Of a stretch of 36,485 nt of DNA, positions 23,601 through 30,801 are shown in pieces. Both the position numbers and the translations under genes were made by a program. Positions within the stretch are counted from its first letter, which is position 1. Every line of letters starts with the position of its first letter. The stretch lies in the NCBI GenBank assembly GCA_016872915.1, contig VGYQ01000021.1, positions 1-36,485 on the forward strand, given 5' to 3'. A model generated the notes under the pieces. It had not been told where the DNA came from. It saw nothing but the letters and a program-made list of their open reading frames with translations, and made no database searches. This DNA is from Planctomycetota bacterium. Lineage in GTDB: Bacteria; Planctomycetota; Phycisphaerae; Phycisphaerales; SM1A02.

Positions 23601-24503
23601 GTGATCGCGGCACTGCACAGTGATGTGGTGACTGCTGAAGAGCGGCTCGACGATGGGTCTCCTCTGTGTGTTCGCGTCGAACGCTCACGTTGCCGCACAC
23701 GGTTGCATATCGACTTCACGGGCTCTGCGCCGCAGCATGCGCGCAATCTGAATGCGCCACTCGCAGTCACGCGGGCGGTCGTGATGTACACCGTGCGCGT
23801 TCTTGCGGGTCTGCAGATGGGCAGTGACGGACCGGCTTTCCCAATGCATGAGGCACTCCTCGATGCAGTCGACATCACCGTGCCGCAGGGCAGCATCCTG
23901 CATCCCGATTTCTCAGGATCCCCTGAGCATTGCCCTGCCTGCGCGATCGGACAAACAGAAACAAGTCAGCGGCTCGTTGATGCACTCTGGCGAGCGCTGG
24001 ATATCGCCGCGTGCAGCCAGGGAACGATCAACAATCTTCTCTTCGGCGGCACCGCGCTCGGCTTCTACGAAACCATTGCGGGCGGGGCGGGCGCGACCCG
24101 AACGATGTGCGGCGCGAGCGCGGTTCATACGCACATCAGCAATACTCGGCTCACCGACGCCGAGGTGCTCGAGCGCCGTTATCCCGTTCGGCTGGAGCGG
24201 TTACAACTGCGAAGAGGGTCCGGCGGTGATGGACTGCACCGAGGCGGCGATGGGATCATTCGTCGTCTGCGCTTCCTTGAGCCTGTCGATCTTTCATTCC
24301 TTTCGCAGCGGCGTGAGTCCTCGCCTCGCGGCAGCCACGGCGGTCTGGACGGGGCTCGCGGCGCACAACGAATCATTCGCGCCAACGGAACGGTCGAGGA
24401 GGTGCCAGGTATCACAGCCTCCCACCTCGCCAGCGGCGATGCGTTCGAAGTGGAGACTCCAGGCGGTGGCGGCTGGGGAACACCTCCCCACGCGAGCCGC
24501 TGA
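20652..24503 (+). CDS. Fused hydantoinase A/B family protein (5-oxoprolinase-like)
   Basis: A 1283-residue protein joining HyuA-type and HyuB-type halves, as in ATP-dependent 5-oxoprolinase, which opens 5-oxoproline to glutamate. The HyuA half begins VDSGGTFTD (16-24), continues with GTTRGTNALLER (167-178), SGPAGGVVAAA, LDMGGTSADVARIDG and a C-terminal FGGSGGLHACALAERLG. The HyuB half (from about 750) shows ILSAEGQLVVNAPHIPVHLG, NHPRFGGSHLPDLTVITP and NRAHHAEIGGTRPGSMPP. A segment of about 110 residues (46-160) sits between the two first HyuA motifs, which are normally close together. The frame is open back to 19737, antisense to waaA; the GGTFTD motif fixes the start near 20652. Substrate is unproven. 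Confidence 0.9.
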   Translation: MSESHVQRPLLWDVGVDSGGTFTDCIAISSGGDVRRSKVLSTSALRARVVAADVTDECLRLELSFAYRLDPTLLIGFRVEPIVDRHGRHAAGATQPLVITARLCQSVDGKTDVEVHCGKLQGADTPLPLAGSLVDLCAPWEAPILALRVALGRSGSDSLQDCRLRIGTTRGTNALLERRTTPVVLFTNEGIEDVLAIGDQRRTDIFAAAPSKPLHVQVNAVGVRVRHAPDGRETLPLDIAELRSRAERANHPSGAAAAIALLHGSAAQRHGNAAETKLASALATMGWTWISCASDVGASSRFEPRARAAVVDAALSGPVGQFVANITDQSQGADVRMLTSAGGIAPAANFRPRESLLSGPAGGVVAAAALAQRVGFSRIVTLDMGGTSADVARIDGRAALTDETRIGDVILGAPAVAVESVAAGGGSIVWWDGTALRVGPRSAGAFPGPASYGCGGPLTITDCNLLLGRVDPSVCTIPLDRAAAQDAAVALWSEIERSGRNQDQTALLEQAIAIAEETMAGALRSVTVRQGMDPVQHALLSFGGSGGLHACALAERLGMNTVIIPLDAGILCAAGALTAPPTKMVHRVLLRPLDAEGHEPIGAVIRRTCDEALSLLASTDPHGTDGTVARCVVHLRLPGQESTIGLHVDPVASQGQDACVLAQAFRDAYRATHGFDPPTTQRMEVESLLVEAVGRSTDLPHVTIDASALQPDARGLVRLSGASVWMAPGWTSQVHPAGAILLRKGDFCGTQQAPSPRMKSFGSDEVPAARAVAIALDMGETLRRIAVSPNIRDRLDFSCGILSAEGQLVVNAPHIPVHLGALGPCVRAVARALPLREGDVALVNHPRFGGSHLPDLTVITPIHHRGQLVAFAANRAHHAEIGGTRPGSMPPDATCLADEGVVIEPMRIVEGGTSQFDRVARVLSEARHPSRMPADNLADLQAQIAANALAADRMGGLLDAYGSDCWLRVDALLASASRQAAQRVIAALHSDVVTAEERLDDGSPLCVRVERSRCRTRLHIDFTGSAPQHARNLNAPLAVTRAVVMYTVRVLAGLQMGSDGPAFPMHEALLDAVDITVPQGSILHPDFSGSPEHCPACAIGQTETSQRLVDALWRALDIAACSQGTINNLLFGGTALGFYETIAGGAGATRTMCGASAVHTHISNTRLTDAEVLERRYPVRLERLQLRRGSGGDGLHRGGDGIIRRLRFLEPVDLSFLSQRRESSPRGSHGGLDGARGAQRIIRANGTVEEVPGITASHLASGDAFEVETPGGGGWGTPPHASR

Positions 24504-24505
24504 GA

Positions 24506-24973
24506 TCAGCAGCCCTTCACGGCAGCTTCAATGGCGGCAAAGTCCACTTGCACGCGCGGATCTTCGCTCACCCACGCATACTTCACGGTGCCCTTGGCAT
24601 CCACGACGAACGCGGAGCGTTTCGCCACGCCCTTCAGGCCCATCAGGTCTTCGTGCAGCGCGCCGTACTGGCGAGCAACATCCTTGTTGAAGTCGCTCAG
24701 CACTGGGAATGGGATTCGCTCGAGCTCGCGGAACTTCGCCACCGTAAACGGCGAGTCCACGCTGACTGCAAAAACTTTGCAGCCGAGCGTTGACCACTGC
24801 TGCCACGCATCGCGAAAGTGACACATCTCCACAGTGCATACCGGGCTGAACGCCAGAGGGATGAAGAGCAGCACCAGTTTCTCCTTGCCGATCAGTGCAC
24901 CCACATCGACAGGTGTTCCAGGTTGGGATGGAAGCGTGAAGGCAGGCGCCTTGGATCCGACAGTGAGCGACAT
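24506..24973 (-). CDS. Peroxiredoxin (AhpC/TSA family, AhpE/BCP-like)
   Basis: A 155-residue thiol peroxidase reducing H2O2 and organic peroxides. The thioredoxin fold starts MSLTVGSKAPAFTLP, and the active site is FSPVCTVEMCHFRDAW with peroxidatic Cys46. Cys51, five residues on, could be a resolving Cys as in some BCP-type enzymes. The catalytic-site Arg is probably in GVAKRSAFVVD. GGAGA lies 7 nt before the ATG, one of the few clear Shine-Dalgarno sites here. The gene ends 2 bp from the convergent oxoprolinase-like gene. Confidence 0.93.
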   Translation of the reverse strand: MSLTVGSKAPAFTLPSQPGTPVDVGALIGKEKLVLLFIPLAFSPVCTVEMCHFRDAWQQWSTLGCKVFAVSVDSPFTVAKFRELERIPFPVLSDFNKDVARQYGALHEDLMGLKGVAKRSAFVVDAKGTVKYAWVSEDPRVQVDFAAIEAAVKGC

Positions 24974-25043
24974 GGCGAGGTCTCCAGAGAAGTGATGTGC
25001 GGTTCATGTGCCCTGCTGCCCAACGGGGCGGCACGGCGCGGGC

Positions 25044-25074
25044 AAAAAGGTAGCACGCAATTCGCTTGCGTGCT
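25044..25074 (-). terminator. Rho-independent terminator of the YmdB-like gene
   Basis: On the minus strand AGCACGCAA (25074-25066) and TTGCGTGCT (25060-25052) form a perfect 9-bp stem with a GCGAA loop, then ACC and five T residues. It starts 2 nt after the stop codon, separating this gene from the downstream peroxiredoxin gene. Confidence 0.9.
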
Positions 25075-25075
25075 T

Positions 25076-25888
25076 TCAACCTTGGACGAGTGGAACATCC
25101 ACGCGTTCGATGGATTGCGCGCGCCCTGTCGTTGCGTCAATGGTCACCACACACCCGCAGGCACGTTCGCCGCCTTCCCCCATTTCATAGTGGGTGTGAA
25201 CGCCCGTTGTCATGGCGCGGAGCACGCCTTTGGGGTCACGACCAATGATGCTGGCATACGGCCCGCACATACCGACGTCGGTGATGAAGGCAGTGCCCTT
25301 GGGGAGCACGCGGGCATCGGCGGTTTGCACATGGGTGTGTGATCCGATCACTGCAGTCACCCGTCCATCGAGGTGATGCGCGAGTGCGGCCTTCTCGGCG
25401 GTCGTCTCCATGTGCGCTTCAATGATCACGATGGCTTCACGCTCGGGCAGCGATGCGAGCAGATTGTCCACACAGGCAAATGGGTCATCAGCAGGCAGGC
25501 TCATGAAAACGCGGCCAAGCACGGTGGCGACATACACATCACGAGGCCGATCAGCGGTTGCAGCAATGCGCACATATCGCTTGCCAGGACCCTTCGGAGA
25601 GAGGTTCGCGGGACGGCAAATCGGTTCCGCCGGCGCATCGAGGAGCGGCACGATTCGTGGCTCACGAAATGCATGATCACCGAGCGTTACGGCATCGAAG
25701 CCAGCCTCGCGCAGGTCTTTGAACTGGTCAGGCGTAATGCCTGAACCGCTCCGAAGGTTCTCCCCATTGACCACCCACACGGAGGGTTTGAATCGCTCGC
25801 GGACCACAGGCAGCGCTGCCTTCAGGGCGCGCCGACCTGGCTGCCCGACACAATCACCAAAAAAAACGAGCGCAAATGTGTCTGGCAT
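25076..25888 (-). CDS. YmdB-like metallophosphoesterase (TIGR00282 family)
   Basis: A 270-residue metallophosphoesterase related to YmdB, a 2',3'-cyclic nucleotide phosphodiesterase. Expected metal ligands: Asp12 in FFGDCVGQPGRRAL, Glu43 in NGEN, His159 in IIEAHMETTAEKAA, and His184/His186 in GSHTHVQTAD. The Asn of the usual GNH motif is replaced by Asp71 (LGDHAF), a non-standard ligand, and the usual HAEATSEK reads HMETTAEK. The C-terminal GTAFITDVGMCGPYASIIG is typical. TAGAGT lies 6 nt before the ATG, consistent with a leaderless message. It diverges from the DUF3553 gene. Confidence 0.9.
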   Translation of the reverse strand: MPDTFALVFFGDCVGQPGRRALKAALPVVRERFKPSVWVVNGENLRSGSGITPDQFKDLREAGFDAVTLGDHAFREPRIVPLLDAPAEPICRPANLSPKGPGKRYVRIAATADRPRDVYVATVLGRVFMSLPADDPFACVDNLLASLPEREAIVIIEAHMETTAEKAALAHHLDGRVTAVIGSHTHVQTADARVLPKGTAFITDVGMCGPYASIIGRDPKGVLRAMTTGVHTHYEMGEGGERACGCVVTIDATTGRAQSIERVDVPLVQG

Positions 25889-25894
25889 CGCTAC

Positions 25895-25900
25895 ACTCTA
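25895..25900 (-). promoter_or_regulatory. Candidate -10 element of the YmdB-like gene
   Basis: Minus-strand TAGAGT ends 6 nt before the ATG at 25888. The spacing places the transcription start at the start codon itself. No clear -35. Confidence 0.4.
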
Positions 25901-25951
25901 TTCGGATTTCGTGGCAACAGTCCTCTCGGTTGGGGTGCCACAAACTCTCGC

Positions 25952-26584
25952 ATGATGCAAACTGTGTTCAAGAAGGGCGACCGCGTTCGCCATCCATCTC
26001 GTCCCGAATGGGGCACAGGAACGATCTCACGCATCGAGTCGCTGTCACGTGGTGGTACGCCCGACATGCGCCTCTGGGTGCGTTTTCCAACGATGGGCGA
26101 GAAAGCGCTGCTTGCAAGCGCGGCGGGCCTTGAACTCGTGGACCCCCCCGCTGCCGAGCAGTTGCTGGGTGATCGCCCCACGGTTCATCAACTGGACATG
26201 GCAAACGGCGGCGGTTGGCTGGCGGATGTGTCGAAGCGGAAGATCGACGATGTCATGGTCGCCGTTTCCGATGATGCGCTCGATCCCTTTGCCGCACCCC
26301 AAAGGCGGCTGGCAAATCTTCTCGCGCTGTACCGCTTCGATGGTTCCCCTGCTCGTTTGGTGGAATGGGCCGTTGCTCAGAGCGGGCTCGATGATCCGAT
26401 GAGCCGCTTCAACAGGCAAGAACTTGAACAGTTCCATAAGCGGTGGCTTCAGAATGTCGATGCGCAACTGCTGAAACTGCTGACAGAACTCAAGCGGGAG
26501 CGGGCACTCGTCGATTCAGCGCTCAAAGCTGCCCCCCCGCTCGCGCAGCGCGCGGTCCGCCGTCAACTCGAGCTCGTTCGCTGA
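25952..26584 (+). CDS. DUF3553-domain protein
   Basis: A 210-residue protein. Residues 5-60 (FKKGDRVRHPSRPEWGTGTISRIESLSRGG, read in parts, then MRLWVRFPTMGEKALL) match the small beta-barrel DUF3553, also found at the C-terminus of some UvrD/PcrA helicases, where it is linked to RNA polymerase or nucleic-acid contacts. The rest (90-210) is mostly helical and charged (QFHKRWLQNVDAQLLKLLTELKRERAL) and unrecognised. ATG at 25952 is followed at once by a second ATG (25955). The gene lies 70 bp before the TPR protein. The function is unknown; an accessory role in nucleic-acid metabolism is only inference from the domain. Confidence 0.82.
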   Translation: MMQTVFKKGDRVRHPSRPEWGTGTISRIESLSRGGTPDMRLWVRFPTMGEKALLASAAGLELVDPPAAEQLLGDRPTVHQLDMANGGGWLADVSKRKIDDVMVAVSDDALDPFAAPQRRLANLLALYRFDGSPARLVEWAVAQSGLDDPMSRFNRQELEQFHKRWLQNVDAQLLKLLTELKRERALVDSALKAAPPLAQRAVRRQLELVR

Positions 26585-26642
26585 TCCAACTGCGGCACAA
26601 TCGAGCGGCGAACTGGTGGCGCACGATATGGACTGCTCGTTC

Positions 26643-26648
26643 TAGCAT
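26643..26648 (+). promoter_or_regulatory. Candidate -10 element of the TPR membrane protein gene
   Basis: TAGCAT lies 6 nt before the ATG at 26655. An AAGG touches the ATG and is too close to act as a Shine-Dalgarno site, which supports leaderless initiation. Confidence 0.4.
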
Positions 26649-26654
26649 AGAAGG

Positions 26655-28451
26655 ATGGCGGGTCCGCAGCACAGTGCGCACAGCAACACTCCGTCACCCT
26701 TCTTTGCACGCCCTGGGGTTTTGCGGTGGGGCTTTGGGCTGACTGTCTCAGGGCTCGTTGTGCTCTTGGTGCTGGTCTGGGTGCAGAGTGAGCGGGTGAA
26801 GCGCGCGGAACTTGAGTTGACAGCCACAAACGCACGGCTGAACGAGGCGGAGAAGAAGATCGCCGATGCGTCCGCACAGTTGGCAAAGTCCGCAGCCGAC
26901 CTTGGCGAGTCCGCGAAGCGTGAAGCGAGCCTGACGGCGCAAGTGGCTGCGATCCAAGCCGAGATGGCGCAGCAGCGCAAGGCCCTGACAGACGCGCTCG
27001 ATGCGGCGGAACAGCGCGGCAAGGAGTTGGCCGCGGCGAAGGTGCAGGCAGAAAGCGCACGAACCGAAGCGAACGCGGCGCGTGCCGAGGCAGACGCGGC
27101 AAAGGCGCAGGCACGCGCGGATGAAACGCGTTACCGAAGGGTTCGTCAGTTCATGGAAACGGCGTTTCATCCATTCGCCCCCACGACGGTCGGTCCATCC
27201 GACACCACGGTTGTGGGCGTGATGCGAGGGGCCGTTGATGAGCTGGAGTCCGGTGCGCTCGCGGACGACCCCGCCGCACGCTCCCTCGTTCAGACGACGA
27301 TTGCGACGGTGCTGCTCAACAGTGGCGAAGAGGTGCTCGCGCAGCAGCTCTTCGACGATGTTCTTGTTGACAGCAGGCGGCGTTTCACAAGCGATCACGA
27401 GGAACTCGCGGACGCCATCGCAGACGCGGCGCGCGCGCGAATCGCCACGGGCGACCTTGCGGGGGCAGCACCGCTCGCGGACGAAGCGCTTGCCATGGCC
27501 AAACGGATCAGTCCAGGCGACTCGCCGCTTCTCGCCGATGCCATCGGCGTTCAGGCGGAACTTGCCGCTGCGCAGGGGAAGTTGCCCGAGGCTGCTCGGC
27601 ACGCGGAAGAGGCCGCGTCGATCTGGCTTCGTACTGCTCCAAAGGCCTGGCAAACGGCGCGAGAACTGCAGAAGGTCGCGGACATCTATGACCGTCAGCG
27701 CAACTATGCGGATGCGCTGAAGGTTCTTCAGGAAACCCTCAAGATTCGCCGTGCCCTTCACAAGGGCGACCACCCCGACATTGCCGCCGCGCTCATCTCA
27801 CTCGGCGGGGTTCAGCAGTCTCTGGGGCAGTTGGATGAGGCGAAGAAGAACCTCGAGGACGCGCTCGCTATGCAGCGCGCACTTCACGCAGGTGATCACT
27901 GGGCTGTTGCCGATGCCCTGCACAATCTCGCGAGCGTGAAGCAGAGTCTTGGTGAATCGGTCGAGGCCGAACGCCTCTTCCGACAGGCACTCGCCATGAA
28001 AGAGCGCATCCACAAAGGCGACGACCCTTCCGTTGCGGCTGGACTTGTAAGCCTCGCACTGGTCGAGCAGTCACTCCGCCGCGAGGACCTCGCAGAGCCC
28101 ATGCTTGATCGGGCCATCAAAATGCGGCAGAACCTCCACGAGGGCGATCACGAAGCGACGGCGCGTGCGTTCGCGTGCCGTGCATGGGTGCGCTATGACA
28201 GGCGCGAATACGACAAGGCAGCGAGCGATTGCAAGACCGCCGTCGAGATGCTTGAACGGCTGTTCCCGTCGGGAAGCGCCGCGCGTGCCGTTGCGATCGC
28301 GCTCGATGCGCGAATTGCCGCCCGCATGGGTGATAAGGCAGATGCTCGCAAGAAGATCGAGCAGGCCGTGGCCATGGTCGAGTCCGCGGAGCAGCCCGCT
28401 GGAGCGAACACGCGCGTTGTGCTTGAGTTGCGCGACGAAGTCATGCGCTGA
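26655..28451 (+). CDS. Membrane-anchored coiled-coil/TPR protein, kinase-less counterpart of the receptor kinase
   Basis: A 598-residue protein with one transmembrane helix (about 24-45, WGFGLTVSGLVVLLVLVWVQ), a long Ala/Glu/Lys-rich coiled coil (about 46-160), then tandem TPR repeats (about 190-590; ADALHNLASVKQSLGESVEAE, AAALISLGGVQQSLGQLDEAK). The layout after the helix resembles the kinase at 14765: an RxxRQFMETAF/LYDFNTSML-type junction, a segment with V..VMRGAVDELES, then KLC-like TPRs. No kinase domain is present. It probably acts as an extracytoplasmic scaffold; partners are unknown. Alanine-rich composition inflates antisense frames over this gene. Confidence 0.85.
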   Translation: MAGPQHSAHSNTPSPFFARPGVLRWGFGLTVSGLVVLLVLVWVQSERVKRAELELTATNARLNEAEKKIADASAQLAKSAADLGESAKREASLTAQVAAIQAEMAQQRKALTDALDAAEQRGKELAAAKVQAESARTEANAARAEADAAKAQARADETRYRRVRQFMETAFHPFAPTTVGPSDTTVVGVMRGAVDELESGALADDPAARSLVQTTIATVLLNSGEEVLAQQLFDDVLVDSRRRFTSDHEELADAIADAARARIATGDLAGAAPLADEALAMAKRISPGDSPLLADAIGVQAELAAAQGKLPEAARHAEEAASIWLRTAPKAWQTARELQKVADIYDRQRNYADALKVLQETLKIRRALHKGDHPDIAAALISLGGVQQSLGQLDEAKKNLEDALAMQRALHAGDHWAVADALHNLASVKQSLGESVEAERLFRQALAMKERIHKGDDPSVAAGLVSLALVEQSLRREDLAEPMLDRAIKMRQNLHEGDHEATARAFACRAWVRYDRREYDKAASDCKTAVEMLERLFPSGSAARAVAIALDARIAARMGDKADARKKIEQAVAMVESAEQPAGANTRVVLELRDEVMR

Positions 28452-28507
28452 CCCCTGGCAGCAAGTCTGCCGCAAATGCAAAAGAGTGCTTGACGCGCCC
28501 GAGTCGT

Positions 28508-28560
28508 AAAACTTGGTGAGATAATTTTTGTCTTTTATTTGCAGACATCAAAACTCGGTG
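28508..28560 (+). repeat. Direct repeat pair upstream of the CTERM protein gene
   Basis: AAAACTTGGTG (28508-28518) and AAAACTCGGTG (28550-28560) match at 10 of 11 positions and start 42 bp apart, about four helical turns. They flank an AT-rich stretch with GATAAT (28520-28525). Possible operator half-sites or promoter region of the 28642 gene. The rest of the 190-bp gap (28452-28641) shows no gene; a TTGACG (28490-28495) is too far from GATAAT for a standard promoter. Confidence 0.4.
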
Positions 28561-28641
28561 CATCTTTCGACACGTCTGGAGGGGGGTGAGGGGCTGAACC
28601 CGTTCGCGGTTGGTTCAGAAGCCTCGATTGGAAACCCTCCC

Positions 28642-29340
28642 ATGAAGACTTCACTTGCTTCCCTCGTTGCCGCACTTGCTGTGGCTTCTGCTTCCAACGC
28701 AGCCCTTGTGTACGGCGGCGGCACTGAAACGGGCAACCGTTTCAACGCTGGCGCCAATGCCATCGCATACATGAACTGCTTCACCGCCGTGAGTGCAGGC
28801 CAAAATCAGCTTGCTTTGGAAAGCGCGATTGTCGGCATCCGACGCATCGCGTCGGCGGGAGCGTTGCTTGATGTCGGCATCAACATCTACGCCGCTGAGA
28901 TGACCTTCGACGGTACGAACTTTGGCCGCGGTGCCAACACCCTGATCTACTCCTCGGCATCGCTCGGCGGCGGTGCAGCAAGCGTGACCCAACTCGTCAG
29001 CACTGGCGCGCTGTCTGGTGTCACCCTGAACCTGGAGACCGCCTCGAACGCTGGCTTTGGCGGCTGGTGGATGGGCGTTGAATTCACGGGTGCCAACGCT
29101 GCGAGCACTGCCAATGGATGGCGCGTCGTGAACGCCCCGACAACGGGTGCGTCCGTCAATGGATTCGGGGCGTTCAACCTCAATAACAGCAATGCCTTTC
29201 AGGCGTTCTTCGCCTTCGGCACCCCGCCGGGATCGTCTCCGAGCCGCCTGATGGTGGATGTGAACGGCTCGCTGGTGCCCGCTCCAGGCGCGATTGCGCT
29301 CCTCGGCGTGGCTGGTCTGGTCAGCCGTCGCCGCCGCTGA
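28642..29340 (+). CDS. Secreted protein with PEP-CTERM-like C-terminal sorting signal
   Basis: A 232-residue exported protein. Residues 1-21 (MKTSLASLVAALAVASASNA) are a Sec signal with an ASNA cleavage region. The body is Gly/Ala/Asn/Ser-rich, low in charge, and predicted mostly beta (FGGWWMGVEFTGANAAST). The C-terminus VPAPGAIALLGVAGLVSRRRR has the three-part sorting tag of Planctomycetota: a PAPG motif, a hydrophobic helix and a basic end. Such proteins are exported and processed by an exosortase-type or related enzyme, which is not in the window. The frame is open from 28528, but the signal peptide sets the start at 28642. A terminator hairpin follows. Its biological role is unknown. Confidence 0.87.
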   Translation: MKTSLASLVAALAVASASNAALVYGGGTETGNRFNAGANAIAYMNCFTAVSAGQNQLALESAIVGIRRIASAGALLDVGINIYAAEMTFDGTNFGRGANTLIYSSASLGGGAASVTQLVSTGALSGVTLNLETASNAGFGGWWMGVEFTGANAASTANGWRVVNAPTTGASVNGFGAFNLNNSNAFQAFFAFGTPPGSSPSRLMVDVNGSLVPAPGAIALLGVAGLVSRRRR

Positions 29341-29377
29341 TGCCAATCTGAATTCCATCGACAGAAGTTCGAAAACC

Positions 29378-29410
29378 AGCGCCCGCTGCGGAATCCGCGG
29401 CGGGCGCTTT
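29378..29410 (+). terminator. Hairpin terminator after the CTERM protein gene
   Basis: AGCGCCCGCTGCG (29378-29390) pairs with CGCGGCGGGCGCT (29396-29408), one mismatch, around a GAATC loop, followed by a short TT C. The T-run is weak. Downstream, 29411-29533 holds no convincing feature. Confidence 0.7.
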
Positions 29411-29533
29411 CACATGGATCTGTCTCCTCCGGTGCTTCGTAGCCAGCCCCCTCAGCCAAGTGCGCTGCGGCATAGCCGTGCCGGTGCCCACAACGAGGGC
29501 TCGGGCGAAAGGAAGGGAGTGCGGCGCGTGTCC

Positions 29534-29539
29534 TATCCT
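29534..29539 (+). promoter_or_regulatory. Candidate -10 element of the ureohydrolase gene
   Basis: TATCCT lies 10 nt before the ATG at 29550. No Shine-Dalgarno and no clear -35 are seen. Confidence 0.3.
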
Positions 29540-29549
29540 CCCCACCGCT

Positions 29550-30599
29550 ATGAGCAAGTCGTCCTTCGATCCCGATGCGGCAGCGACTGGTGATGGACTG
29601 TTCGGGCTCGACTGCGAGCTGAGCACCGCACGCGTTGTCGTCATCCCTGTGCCATTCGATGCGACCACCAGTTACCGCGCGGGTACAGCACGCGGTCCAT
29701 CGCATGTTCTCGCTGCAAGTCAGCAGGTGGATCTCGAGGACATCCAGTTTGGCCCCATCTGGGAGGCTGGGATCGCCATGCTTCCCATCTCCCGCGACAT
29801 CGCTGCACTCTCGCGCCGCGCACGCGCCGCGGCCGAGCCGATCATCCGCGCAGGTGGCGCCAACCCGCGCAACACATCGCATGCGAAGGCCGTGGCTTCC
29901 GTGAATGCCGCGAGTGAGAAGGTGAATGCATTCGTCGCGCGCGAGTCGGCACGCATCATCGGGCGTGGCGCGATTCCCGCGGTGCTCGGCGGCGATCACT
30001 CGACTCCATTTGGGCTGATCAGCGAACTGTCGCGCCGCCATCCTCGCATGGGCATCCTCCAGATCGACGCACACGCGGATTTGCGCGACCGTTTCGAGGG
30101 CTTCTCCTGGAGCCACGCGAGCATCTTTCACAATGTGATGACGCGGCTGCCGCGGGTGAGAAAGCTCGTGCAAGTCGGAATCCGCGATGTGGGTTCGCGT
30201 GAAGTCGATTTCGTCCGGCAATCGCGAGGACGCGTACGCACCATCTACGACCAGCGCCTGCGCGACCGCCAGTTTGGCGGCGCCACATGGACTCGGGTTT
30301 GCAGGGATGTGATCGCTGCGCTGCCGCAGGAGGTTTACATCTCCTTCGACATCGATGGACTGACGCCTGAGTACTGCCCTGACACGGGAACGCCCGTGCC
30401 CGGCGGGCTGACATTTGCCGAGGTGTGCCATTTGATTGAACTGCTGAGCCGCAGCGGCCGCCGCATCCTGGGTTTCGACCTGTGCGAGGTGGCTCCGGAT
30501 CGGCACGGCGGCGAGTGGAACGGATCCGTTGGCGCTCGGGTGCTTTACAAACTTGCAGGCTGCGCGGTCGCGAGCCAATTGCGCCGCCGACGCGGGTGA
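29550..30599 (+). CDS. Arginase/agmatinase-family ureohydrolase
   Basis: A 349-residue binuclear manganese hydrolase that cleaves a guanidino or formimino group. Metal ligands are visible: GGDHS with His150, DAHAD with Asp173, His175 and Asp177, and SFDID with Asp267 and Asp269. The loop SFDIDGLTPEYCPDTGTPVPGG has Thr where DP is usual, a position outside the metal ligands. SHASIFHNVM after DLRDRFEG is a variant of the substrate loop, so arginase, agmatinase and formiminoglutamase remain possible. The frame is open from 29460; MSKSSFDPDA at 29550 is the most plausible start. Confidence 0.88.
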   Translation: MSKSSFDPDAAATGDGLFGLDCELSTARVVVIPVPFDATTSYRAGTARGPSHVLAASQQVDLEDIQFGPIWEAGIAMLPISRDIAALSRRARAAAEPIIRAGGANPRNTSHAKAVASVNAASEKVNAFVARESARIIGRGAIPAVLGGDHSTPFGLISELSRRHPRMGILQIDAHADLRDRFEGFSWSHASIFHNVMTRLPRVRKLVQVGIRDVGSREVDFVRQSRGRVRTIYDQRLRDRQFGGATWTRVCRDVIAALPQEVYISFDIDGLTPEYCPDTGTPVPGGLTFAEVCHLIELLSRSGRRILGFDLCEVAPDRHGGEWNGSVGARVLYKLAGCAVASQLRRRRG

Positions 30600-30641
30600 G
30601 TGGCTCGCATGAATGCCTGTGACTGCGACGAGATGCTCTGA

Positions 30642-30675
30642 AAACACCACCGCCCCCCGTTGGGCCGGAGGGCGG
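30642..30675 (-). terminator. Hairpin terminator after tRNA-Val (minus strand)
   Basis: On the minus strand CCGCCC (30675-30670) pairs with GGGCGG (30655-30650) around a GC-rich loop, followed by TGGTGTTTT. It lies 10 nt after the tRNA 3' end. The T-run is short. Confidence 0.55.
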
Positions 30676-30684
30676 CAATGGCAG

Positions 30685-30758
30685 TGGACCGTACTGGACT
30701 TGAACCAGTGACCTCCTCCGTGTCATGGAGGCGCGCTAGCCAACTGCGCCAACGGTCC
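30685..30758 (-). tRNA. tRNA-Val (anticodon GAC)
   Basis: A 74-nt cloverleaf including the discriminator base A. Acceptor stem GGACCGT/ACGGTCC, D arm GCGC-AGTTGGCTA-GCGC, anticodon stem CCTCC/GGAGG with loop ATGACAC giving anticodon GAC, variable AGGTC, and T arm ACTGG-TTCAAGT-CCAGT. GAC reads valine codons GUC and GUU. The 3' CCA is not encoded (CTG follows the discriminator), so it must be added enzymatically. It lies 43 bp downstream of gltX on the same strand and may be co-transcribed with it. Confidence 0.95.
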
Positions 30759-30801
30759 GTTGTTCTGAAGTCTACCGCCGCGCGGCAGTCCGACAACCGG
30801 C

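Noticed and set aside
29199-30650. 483-codon minus-strand frame across the ureohydrolase gene
   Set aside because: Antisense to a gene with complete metal-ligand motifs; no domain in the antisense translation.
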